Positions 1-6,063 of a stretch of DNA of 12,008 nt are shown here, piece after piece. The DNA lies in the NCBI GenBank assembly GCA_040544425.1, contig JBEONO010000047.1:1-12008 (forward strand), read 5' to 3'. How positions within the stretch are numbered: position 1 is the stretch's first letter; every line of letters begins with the position of its first letter. The DNA is from Solimicrobium sp040544425 (GTDB taxonomy: Bacteria; Pseudomonadota; Gammaproteobacteria; Burkholderiales; Burkholderiaceae_D). The translations under genes and the position numbers were made by a program. Under the pieces are notes generated by a model. That model was given only the letters and a program-made list of their open reading frames with translations. It did not search any database and had not been told where the DNA came from.

Positions 1-68
1 GGACCGTGAAACGACTCTGCGCCAATGATAGTGCTGCAACCAGTGTGAAAGTAGGTTATCGTCAGGCT
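1..68 (+). rRNA. rrf: 5S ribosomal RNA, 3' part (partial)
   Basis: The first 68 bases match my memory of the 3' half of betaproteobacterial 5S rRNA. They run from the GGACCGTGAAACGACTCTGC region through the conserved GTGTGAAAGTAGGT segment to the terminal GTCAGGCT, which would pair with the missing 5' end to close helix I. The 5' part lies outside the window. A strong intrinsic terminator follows 8 bases later, so this is the end of an rRNA operon transcribed into the window. The exact 3' end could be a base or two off. Confidence 0.93.
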
Positions 69-76
69 GTTTTACT

Positions 77-111
77 AAAAAACCCCCGCCAGGAATCTGG
101 TGGGGGTTTTT
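77..111. terminator. Bidirectional intrinsic terminator of the rRNA operon and cupin gene
   Basis: A run of A, then CCCCCGCCAG, a GAAT loop, CTGGTGGGGG and a run of T make a 10-bp GC-rich stem (one G-U pair) extended by A-T pairs. Both strands end in a T tract, so the hairpin can stop the rRNA operon on the plus strand and the cupin gene on the minus strand, whose stop codon lies 17 bases away. It is the strongest hairpin in the window. Confidence 0.93.
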
Positions 112-127
112 GCTTTGTGGTGTGACT

Positions 128-496
128 TTATTTTTCGTTCAATAATTCGATCACCATGACCTCGATCGGCTCTTTACTCACATTTTCATCGGTATGCAAC
201 AACCCGGTTCGATTGGCAGGTAGCCAATAAGCATTTCCTGCGACCCAATTGTGTGTTTCGCTTTCTCCGTTATTTTCTTCGATTTTCATCGTGCCTCCTT
301 GCAACGCAACGATGACGCGTGGATGATCATGACGATGTAAAGCTAATGGTGTATCCGGCTGTACGATTGATTTCCATACCTTTACCTTGTCATTGTCGAA
401 CTGTGGGACACGTACTGTTTGGGTTTTGGCATTCGCGATCACATAGCCGGAAAAGATTGCACAACACAGTATTGCCGCGGAGACGAACGTTTTCAT
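128..496 (-). CDS. Small secreted cupin-domain protein
   Basis: This 122-residue protein begins with a signal peptide: a Lys at position 2, a hydrophobic core at about 4-20, and a likely cleavage after Ala-Asn-Ala near residue 23. It is therefore expected in the periplasm. The rest is a single small cupin barrel. Motif 1 is around residues 54-68 (His54, His56 and a Gly-Gly turn), although the usual Glu of that motif is not in place. Motif 2 is around 87-105, with Gly87, Pro93 and the H-x3-N spacing His101/Asn105. The histidines suggest a bound metal, but substrate and reaction cannot be told. The ATG start has an AGGA-type ribosome site about 8 bases upstream. The gene is alone, convergent with the rRNA operon and sharing its terminator. 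A possible promoter lies in the upstream gap. Fold assignment is good; function is unknown. Confidence 0.82.
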   Translation of the reverse strand: MKTFVSAAILCCAIFSGYVIANAKTQTVRVPQFDNDKVKVWKSIVQPDTPLALHRHDHPRVIVALQGGTMKIEENNGESETHNWVAGNAYWLPANRTGLLHTDENVSKEPIEVMVIELLNEK

Positions 497-663
497 AAGT
501 TGATTCCTGAGAAAATTTTAGTGAAAAGCCTGGGAGGATGAATTCATCAATTCCTTAAAAGCATCCAGAATTTATTCCCATTCCAGAATTGGTTAAGGAT
601 GACGGATTCGGATTCTAGGGACAGTAATTTTGCTGAGCTATGAGGAAAAACCCTGCAAACGCG
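497..663. other. Intergenic region upstream of the cupin gene, with a 12-bp palindrome
   Basis: No gene is supported here. The stretch holds a perfect palindrome GATGAATTCATC at 537-548, about 40 bases upstream of the cupin start. On the minus strand TTCATC, 16 bases, TAAAAT is a weak promoter candidate overlapping that palindrome. Near 570-592 the octamer CCAGAATT occurs twice in direct orientation. The palindrome could be an operator or simply an EcoRI-like chance sequence; nothing shows which. Confidence 0.35.
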
Positions 664-698
664 AAAAAAAACCGCGCTGTATAACGAGCACGGTCTTT
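664..698 (-). terminator. Relic of a pckG-type terminator
   Basis: An A tract (664-670), ACCGCGCT, an 8-base loop and AGCACGGT form an imperfect hairpin with one C/A mismatch. It matches the position and sequence style of the intact terminator after pckG (2184-2220) and lies just downstream of the pckG fragment's old stop codon at 715-717. I read it as the diverged copy of that terminator. On the minus strand it still ends in a T run and may retain activity, which would also serve the membrane-protein gene upstream of it. Confidence 0.6.
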
Positions 699-714
699 AA
701 TGGAGAAATCAGTT

Positions 715-1040
715 TCAGATACCAAGGTGCTTTTCCAATTGCGCTTTGGTTGTCTTTAATTTCGAAGGCAAGTGGTATTTCAGTTTCTCAAATAATTCAG
801 CGCGCAGGGCCTATTCCGTTTTCCAAGCAGACGCATCAATTTGTTGAACCTGGGCTTGGGCCCAAAAATATGTTCAACGTCGGCTGCCTCGCCGATCTCA
901 GGTGTCCAGTCTTTGCCCTGCCAGTCGATCAGATTTGCCGGTGCTTGTTTCGAGAGACCTTCCCACCAGACGTCGCCCTCATCAGTCAATGCGACATTGG
1001 TGAAAATGGCATTGGCACTTAATGAAGCCGTGCAATTGTA
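715..1040 (-). pseudogene. Decayed fragment of a second PEP carboxykinase gene (pckG)
   Basis: Read on the minus strand, this matches three separate parts of the intact pckG in the same window: residues about 342-391, 549-564 and 583-624. Two deletions have removed what lies between. One is about 471 bp (157 codons) and in frame, joining Glu-Ile-Gly to the Ala-Ala-x-Val-Glu-x-Ile-Phe segment. The other is a net loss of about 55 bp near 841, which shifts the frame. In the original frame the C-terminal part also has a premature TAG at 811-813; the old stop TGA is at 715-717. An open frame of 107 codons (780-1103) crosses the fragment but has foreign ends and lacks the P-loop, so it is not a plausible enzyme. 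In the best aligned 136 bp I count about 18 differences from pckG (roughly 87% identity) but only 6 in 49 residues, mostly conservative. This suggests the copy was under selection before it decayed. Homology stops sharply at 1040; bases 1041-1095 match nothing I recognise. Confidence 0.88.
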
Positions 1041-1095
1041 TTCGGGAAGCTTCTTTAATAAATTGCCGGTAGCGTCCTTCCACGGTTCGCACCTC

Positions 1096-2040
1096 TTAGC
1101 CATTGTCTAAAATTTGCATTTCTATCTCTGATTCTGCAACGGGCAGGTCGTTCATCACCGTTGGCGCAGCCATAACAGGAGGGGCTGAATTGAGCAAGGT
1201 CAACAGCGGTTCACCACTCAAAATCATATCGTCGGTGACCCTGAGGCGACTAAAAGGTTGGCTGCGAAACCTACCCTGCATGTCAAACGTGCGCGGAATA
1301 CGCTCGTAAGTAGATTTAAGCATCAGATCATAAAAGGCCGGATCTCTTTGCCGCAATACGCCTATCCACTCCCCTTCTGATTCTTCGACGGTTTCGGCTG
1401 TCGCGAAGTCTGCGCCATTGTCCATATTTAATATAACGGCATTGTGGTTGGCGGTATTAATAACCAAGGTAGACCGTCCATTGCTGAACAGTTGCGCCAG
1501 TTTTCCGCGAATCTCTGCAATCACTTCTGGCGTTGGTTCACTGGTTCGCCTTAGTTGAACAGCTTGAGCCGTGTTACGCGCATGAGGTATTCCGTATTGC
1601 ACTAACCTCTGGATTACAAATATACAAAAGGCACCGATAAACGTGATCGGGAACAGCACGGAAATTACTGCCAAAGCCGGAGCGGCATAGTATCCGACGG
1701 ACTGTACAATATGCGCTCCATATCCGGTCTGAGCCTGGCCTGGCAACGAGGCCGCCGTCGACGCCAAAAACAATGCCCCGGATACAGCGAAAATAGGTAC
1801 GCAACCGGGGCCAATGAACGGCGCTGAAATTGCCGCAGCAATTAGAATCACGCCCGCCAATATCTTGGTATATCTGTGCCCCAGAATATGGACGACAGAT
1901 TGCGCTGACCGGGTTGCGATACTCGTCCATCGGGTCAGAAAATTTGCCGGCGGCGGCGCATTCGGTTGTATTTGGTTGGCGACTGGGGGGGCCGCAGGAT
2001 TGCCAACAGGATGAGCATGATTCAGTAACGGTTCCAGCAT
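1096..2040 (-). CDS. Putative four-helix membrane protein of unknown function
   Basis: I do not recognise a family. From the preferred ATG at 2040 the protein has 314 residues. Residues 1-33 are rich in Pro, Ala and Asn with no signal peptide. Two hydrophobic hairpins follow: about 59-76 with 80-98, and about 117-133 with 134-148. They are separated by a Gly/Gln-rich stretch. The remainder (about 150-314) is hydrophilic and probably cytosolic, and ends in a low-complexity tail with an acidic end. I chose 2040 because GGGAG lies 6-7 bases upstream and a possible minus-strand -10 (TAGAAT, 2072-2077) lies just before it. The longer reading from 2097 adds 19 residues without a ribosome site. The gene sits alone between the pckG terminator and the broken pckG fragment, which suggests it arrived by recombination. 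A disordered N-terminus followed by paired hydrophobic hairpins is also seen in some secreted effector proteins that insert into host membranes, but nothing specific supports that here. Confidence 0.72.
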   Translation of the reverse strand: MLEPLLNHAHPVGNPAAPPVANQIQPNAPPPANFLTRWTSIATRSAQSVVHILGHRYTKILAGVILIAAAISAPFIGPGCVPIFAVSGALFLASTAASLPGQAQTGYGAHIVQSVGYYAAPALAVISVLFPITFIGAFCIFVIQRLVQYGIPHARNTAQAVQLRRTSEPTPEVIAEIRGKLAQLFSNGRSTLVINTANHNAVILNMDNGADFATAETVEESEGEWIGVLRQRDPAFYDLMLKSTYERIPRTFDMQGRFRSQPFSRLRVTDDMILSGEPLLTLLNSAPPVMAAPTVMNDLPVAESEIEMQILDNG

Positions 2041-2183
2041 AGTTTTCTCCCGGTGGTTGATTTGGCCCGCCATTCTAGGCATGAGGCTGAATGGCAAAAA
2101 TAAGTAGTAATCCGGGTTGTTAACTTCAAAATGACGAGGTGAATTAATTCCTGTTTAGAGCAACAAGACCCGACACCGGAAAA

Positions 2184-2220
2184 TAAAAAAAGCCGCGCTG
2201 TTTTTAGTAGCGCGGCTTTC
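2184..2220 (-). terminator. Intrinsic terminator of pckG
   Basis: On the minus strand AAAGCCGCGCT, a 9-base loop and AGCGCGGCTTTTTTT form a perfect 8-bp GC-rich stem (2192-2199 with 2209-2216) extended by A-T pairs and followed by a T tract. It starts about 16 bases after the pckG stop codon. The plus strand also ends in T-rich sequence, so it may work in both directions. Confidence 0.9.
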
Positions 2221-2235
2221 TTTAATCAGCACTAA

Positions 2236-4110
2236 TCAAAGGCCAAGACGTTTTTCCAACTGTGCTTTGGTTGTCTTTAATTCCGAAGGCAAGTGATATT
2301 CCAGTTTCTCAAATAATTCGGCATGCAGGGTCAACTCCGTTTTCCAGGCCGACGCGTCGATTGAAGTAATCGTCTCAAATTGCTGTTCCGTGAACTCCAG
2401 TCCATCCCAGCTCAAATCATTGAACTTGGGCGTAGTCCCAAAAATATTTTCAACGCCGGCTGCCTTGCCTTCGACGCGTTCAATCATCCACTTCAAGACA
2501 CGCATATTGTCGCTATAGCCCGGCCAGACGAATTTGCCTTCTTCGTTGGTGCGGAACCAGTTGACGCAATATATCTTCGGCAATTCAGCTGGTGAGGCTG
2601 CGATTTTTTTGCCTATATCTAACCAGTGCTGGAAGTAATCGCTCATGTTGTAGCCGATGAATGGCAGCATCGCAAACGGATCGCGACGCACGATGCCTTG
2701 CTGACCAACCGCTGCAGCAGTCGTTTCTGATCCCATGGTCGCGGCCATGTAGACACCTTCGACCCAGTTACGCGCTTCGGTAACCAGTGGCACGGTGGTG
2801 GAACGACGGCCGCCGAAGATGAAGGCAGAGATTGGCACGCCGGCAGGATCATCCCAGGCGGAATCAATCACCGGATTTTGTGTCGCAGGTACCGTGAAAC
2901 GTGCATTCGGATGCGCGGCCTTGCGACCGGTTTCCTTGCCAATTTCCGGAGTCCAGTCCTTGCCCTGCCAGTCGATCACATGCGCTGGAGGTTGTTTCGA
3001 CAAACCTTCCCACCAGACATCACCGTCATCGGTCAACGCGACATTGGTGAAAATGGTATTGGCGCTCAATGAAGCCATGCAATTGTAGTTTGTCAGCGTA
3101 TTGGTGCCCGGCGCGACACCAAAGTAACCGGCTTCCGGATTGATCGCGTACAAACGACCATCTGCACCCGGCTTGATCCAGGCGATATCGTCACCAATCG
3201 TTGTCACTTTCCAGCCATTCAATGAGGCAGGTGGAATCAGCATCGCGAAATTGGTCTTGCCGCAAGCCGAAGGAAACGCCGCAGCGACATAATGCTTCTT
3301 GCCCTCTGGTGATTCAACACCAAGAATCAACATGTGCTCAGCCAGCCAACCTTGATCGCGTCCCATATTGGATGCAATACGCAGCGCAAAACATTTCTTA
3401 CCCAACAGGGCGTTGCCGCCATAACCGGAACCGAAGGACCAGATCTCACGGGTTTCCGGATAGTGAACGATGTACTTGGTTGGATTGCATGGCCAGGCTA
3501 CATCTCTCTGACCGGCACGCAATGGTGCACCAACGCTGTGTACGCAGGGAACGAATTCACCGTCCGTACCCAGCACATCAAAGATCGCCTTACCCATGCG
3601 GGTCATCACGCGCATATTCACTGCAACGTAGGGTGAATCAGACAGTTCAACCCCGATATGGGCGATCGGGGAACCGATCGGTCCCATCGAAAACGGCACG
3701 ACATACATGGTACGGCCTTGCATGCAGCCATCAAACAAACCATGCAATGTTGCACGCATTTCTGCTGGTTCCATCCAGTTATTGGTTGGTCCGGCATTTT
3801 CTTTCTTGGCCGAGCAGATAAAGGTACGATCTTCAACACGCGCCACGTCCGAAGGATCGGAGCAGGCCAGGAAGCTGTTGGGACGTTTTTCCTGATTGAG
3901 TTTTATCATGGTGCCCGACTCCACCATGGCCGCGCACAGGCGGTCGTACTCTTCTTGTGAGCCATCGCACCAGTGGATCCTGGCCGGTTTGGTCAAGGCG
4001 GCAATTTCCGCTACCCAGTTAATCAGTTTTTGTTGCTTGACGTAGGATGGCGTGTTCAGATGTGCCATTGTTGCCGCAGGTTCTGCGAAAGTGCTCAGTG
4101 CTTCATTCAC
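2236..4110 (-). CDS. pckG: Phosphoenolpyruvate carboxykinase [GTP]
   Basis: This enzyme makes PEP, CO2 and GDP from oxaloacetate and GTP, the first committed step of gluconeogenesis, in the cytosol. The 624-residue length fits the GTP-dependent family, which is unrelated in length and motifs to the ATP enzyme of E. coli. Visible signatures are the S-G-Y-G-G-N substrate loop at 227-233, and the family P-loop FPSACGKTN at 279-287 with the reactive Cys283. Also present are the metal-binding TIGDDIAWI segment at 304-312 and the FGGRRSTT nucleotide-site segment at 432-439. The start is GTG at 4110, chosen because GGAG lies 7 bases upstream; the Met at residue 15 has no such site. The gene is monocistronic, with its own promoter about 180 bases upstream and a strong terminator. 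A broken relative of its 3' half lies at 715-1040. All key motifs are intact, so the gene should be functional. Confidence 0.97.
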   Translation of the reverse strand: MNEALSTFAEPAATMAHLNTPSYVKQQKLINWVAEIAALTKPARIHWCDGSQEEYDRLCAAMVESGTMIKLNQEKRPNSFLACSDPSDVARVEDRTFICSAKKENAGPTNNWMEPAEMRATLHGLFDGCMQGRTMYVVPFSMGPIGSPIAHIGVELSDSPYVAVNMRVMTRMGKAIFDVLGTDGEFVPCVHSVGAPLRAGQRDVAWPCNPTKYIVHYPETREIWSFGSGYGGNALLGKKCFALRIASNMGRDQGWLAEHMLILGVESPEGKKHYVAAAFPSACGKTNFAMLIPPASLNGWKVTTIGDDIAWIKPGADGRLYAINPEAGYFGVAPGTNTLTNYNCMASLSANTIFTNVALTDDGDVWWEGLSKQPPAHVIDWQGKDWTPEIGKETGRKAAHPNARFTVPATQNPVIDSAWDDPAGVPISAFIFGGRRSTTVPLVTEARNWVEGVYMAATMGSETTAAAVGQQGIVRRDPFAMLPFIGYNMSDYFQHWLDIGKKIAASPAELPKIYCVNWFRTNEEGKFVWPGYSDNMRVLKWMIERVEGKAAGVENIFGTTPKFNDLSWDGLEFTEQQFETITSIDASAWKTELTLHAELFEKLEYHLPSELKTTKAQLEKRLGL

Positions 4111-4484
4111 GGTAAGTCTCCGATGCGATTAAAATTCTGTCTATTACGCGTCGTTCCGGTTCCACAAAATGGTGCACTTTAGCCGTGATTCTGATGATTG
4201 GTCTTGTAAGTAAGCACGGCGAGGTACTCAGAAAATGAACGTGAAACTGTCGGCGGGTCCCTAAGGGAAGTCAATAATAGAGCCAAACATTCTACCCCGC
4301 CGAGGTATATTCAGCCAAATGAATTTAGTCATAACTTATGTTTTTGCCACTGGTTTTTGATAAAAACCACGTTCGTTAAATCAGACGAGAATGCGAAAGC
4401 TCTGCTGACAAAACGCCAACAATCAATGCGCTGACTGACAGCAAAAGGGGATTACGGGTTTACGGGGGAGTACTGATTGGGGAA
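4111..4484. other. Intergenic region between hexR end and pckG start
   Basis: No gene is supported in these 374 bases. They hold the pckG promoter (4289-4318) and a leader of about 170 nt before the GTG. Within the leader is a perfect 11-base palindrome TCCCTAAGGGA at 4258-4268. Upstream of the promoter is a perfect inverted repeat TGGTTTTT-GAT-AAAAACCA at 4351-4369; its AT-rich stem makes it a poor terminator but a possible protein site. After the hexR stop codon the sequence shows only G-rich short repeats (TTACGGG twice near 4452-4465) and a 4-bp hairpin, so no convincing hexR terminator is visible. Confidence 0.5.
4289..4318 (-). promoter_or_regulatory. Candidate sigma-70 promoter of pckG
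   Basis: On the minus strand TTGGCT (4318-4313), an 18-base spacer and TAGAAT (4294-4289) resemble a sigma-70 promoter facing pckG. Transcription would begin near 4282, giving a leader of about 170 nt. The boxes match four and five of six consensus bases; there is no experimental evidence, and other start sites nearer the gene are possible. Confidence 0.5.
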
Positions 4485-5375
4485 TTACTGGCTGGTCGCG
4501 TCAACCCGCAGCGCGCTGATGCTCGCCTTGGCTCGTTCCAGCATATTGATTGCGGCCGGTCCGCGCACCAGGGTTACGGCAACCGCCAGCGCGTCGATGT
4601 AAGTGAGATGTGCCAGTCGTGAAGTCATCGGCGTGTAGATATCCGGGTCTTCTTCCACATCGATTGACAGATGCACATCGGCCAGGTCGGCCAGCGGCGC
4701 ATTCGAGGCACACAGGACAATAATTTTTGCGCCGGTATTTTTGGCGAGCTGGACATTGCGGATCATGTCCCTGGTTCTGCCACTGCGCGAAAATGCCACC
4801 ACTACGCAGTCTTTATTGAGCAAAGTCGCCGATTGCGCCTGCAGATGGGCATCGCAAAATACCGTAGTTGGAATACCGAAGCGGAAAAACTTCAGTTGTG
4901 CGTCAACCGCCAGTGCCCCGGAATATCCCAAGCCATAACATTCAATCCGTTTGGCGCTGGCCAGCAACTGCACGGCACTTTCAAATGAAGCCGAATTGGC
5001 CGAATTGCGCGCCTCCATTAATGCCGCAATAGTCCGATCGAATACTTTCGGCAACACATCGCGCACCGAATCAGCCTGGTTGACGTCGAGGTGCAAATAA
5101 GGAATGCCGGTTGCCAGACTTTTCGCGAAGGCCAGCTTAAATGCCTTGAATCCGTCAAAGCCCATCGACAAAGAAAAGCGCACCACGGTTGGCTCACTGA
5201 CCTGGCAGGCCTGCGCCAAAACACGGATCGGCATCGACACGCTGTCGTGCGGTTTCTGCAGCAGAAATTCTGCGACCTGTCGTTCCGCCCGGCTCAGTTC
5301 AGTAGTTGCCGAACGCAGGCGCGCCAACAAACCCTTTTCAGGGTAAATGAGTGGAGCAGGATTATTTACGGACAC
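4485..5375 (-). CDS. hexR: HexR-type transcriptional regulator (RpiR family)
   Basis: This 296-residue protein has the RpiR-family layout: an N-terminal helix-turn-helix domain at about 15-90 (recognition region around 48-71, with V-S-E-P-T-V-V-R-F) and a SIS sugar-phosphate domain at about 130-270. The SIS domain carries the Y-G-L-G-Y-S-G entry at 147-153 and the F-S-R-S-G-R-T segment at 195-201. HexR proteins repress zwf, edd and related genes and release DNA when they bind KDPG, the ED intermediate. The position as last gene of zwf-pgl-hexR, opposite edd-eda, identifies it as HexR rather than another RpiR member. The start is GTG at 5375, inside the last codons of pgl (10-bp overlap), with GAGGT 6-7 bases upstream, so its translation is probably coupled to pgl. 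Being in the zwf operon it would control its own expression through the zwf promoter site. Confidence 0.94.
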   Translation of the reverse strand: MSVNNPAPLIYPEKGLLARLRSATTELSRAERQVAEFLLQKPHDSVSMPIRVLAQACQVSEPTVVRFSLSMGFDGFKAFKLAFAKSLATGIPYLHLDVNQADSVRDVLPKVFDRTIAALMEARNSANSASFESAVQLLASAKRIECYGLGYSGALAVDAQLKFFRFGIPTTVFCDAHLQAQSATLLNKDCVVVAFSRSGRTRDMIRNVQLAKNTGAKIIVLCASNAPLADLADVHLSIDVEEDPDIYTPMTSRLAHLTYIDALAVAVTLVRGPAAINMLERAKASISALRVDATSQ

Positions 5376-6037
5376 CAGAACACCTCGACCGGTGCTGCCG
5401 CCAGCAAGGCGCCAATCGGTCCGGCATGGCTTGTGGCAGCCTGTTCCAAGACCGCACGCTTTTCTTGACCGGTAATCACCAGCCAGATCTGCTGACTGTC
5501 CAACAGACGCGCAAAAGACAAGGACATGCGAGCCTGCTTGGTTTGCGGATGCAAAGCCGCGACACAGGCGCTGCTGCCATCTTCAGTCAGCAGCTGCGGT
5601 GCGTCAGGAAACAGCGAGGCGATGTGACCGTCCGTGCCCATGCCTAAAATCACGGCAGTAAACGGATGGTGAACATGTTCGTTGAGTCGCGCATTGATTG
5701 CAGCGACCGCGATCTCCGGAGTAGCCTGGTCATTTTTTAAAGAGACCAGATTCCACTGCCCAGCCGAAACGGCGAAACATTGGCGGAATAAGCCTTCATT
5801 ACTTTGCGGGTCTGCGTCATCGACCCAGCGCTCATCGGTTGCAAGCAGCTGAATCGGCCGTGCCTGTGCTGCGGCATACAAGGCATCAAACTGTCGATAG
5901 ATTGGCGCAGGGGTTGATCCACCTGCCAGCGCAAAACTGCAAGGTTGATCGTGCGGCGTTGCGCTCACCAGGCTCAACCATTTCAGCGCCACCGCTTCGC
6001 TGAGCGCTGCAAAATTCGCAAATTCATTCAATCTCAT
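5366..6037 (-). CDS. pgl: 6-phosphogluconolactonase
   Basis: The enzyme hydrolyses 6-phosphoglucono-1,5-lactone to 6-phosphogluconate, the second step shared by the pentose phosphate and ED routes, in the cytosol. From the ATG at 6037 it has 223 residues, normal for the DevB/SOL family. Conserved segments are ALAGGSTP at 36-43, the T-D-E-R-W-V run at 67-72 with Ser79-Asn80, L-G-M-G-T-D-G-H at 131-138, and V-I-T-G-Q-E-K at 187-193. I prefer 6037 because GAGGG lies 6 bases upstream; an in-frame ATG at 6052 (228 residues) with a weaker AAGG site is also possible. It follows zwf by 11-26 bases and overlaps hexR, so the three genes form one operon. Confidence 0.95.
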   Translation of the reverse strand: MRLNEFANFAALSEAVALKWLSLVSATPHDQPCSFALAGGSTPAPIYRQFDALYAAAQARPIQLLATDERWVDDADPQSNEGLFRQCFAVSAGQWNLVSLKNDQATPEIAVAAINARLNEHVHHPFTAVILGMGTDGHIASLFPDAPQLLTEDGSSACVAALHPQTKQARMSLSFARLLDSQQIWLVITGQEKRAVLEQAATSHAGPIGALLAAAPVEVFWCP

Positions 6038-6063
6038 TGAAAACCCTCGCATGAGCCCGGCCT

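Noticed and set aside
600..625. Sequence TAGGGACAGTAATTT resembling motifs near REP-associated transposase genes
   Set aside because: Only one short copy, no transposase or repeat partner is visible, so it cannot be supported as a mobile element.
630..1022. 130-codon open frame on the plus strand
   Set aside because: It is antisense to the pckG fragment and starts in intergenic sequence without a ribosome site.
780..1103. Open frame of 107 codons with convincing pckG-like residues
   Set aside because: It lacks the P-loop and most of the enzyme, its last 20 codons are frameshifted and its first about 20 are unrelated, so it is recorded as part of a pseudogene and not as a gene.
1574..1930. 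118-codon minus-strand frame inside the membrane-protein gene
   Set aside because: It is an alternative frame of 1096-2040 with Cys/Arg-rich composition and no start signal.
3201..3821. 206-codon open frame on the plus strand
   Set aside because: It lies wholly inside intact pckG on the opposite strand, has no family features and an odd His/Arg/Cys-rich composition, so it is a shadow.
4111..4282. Possible riboswitch in the pckG leader
   Set aside because: The leader is long but shows no known aptamer pattern and no terminator-like hairpin before the start codon.
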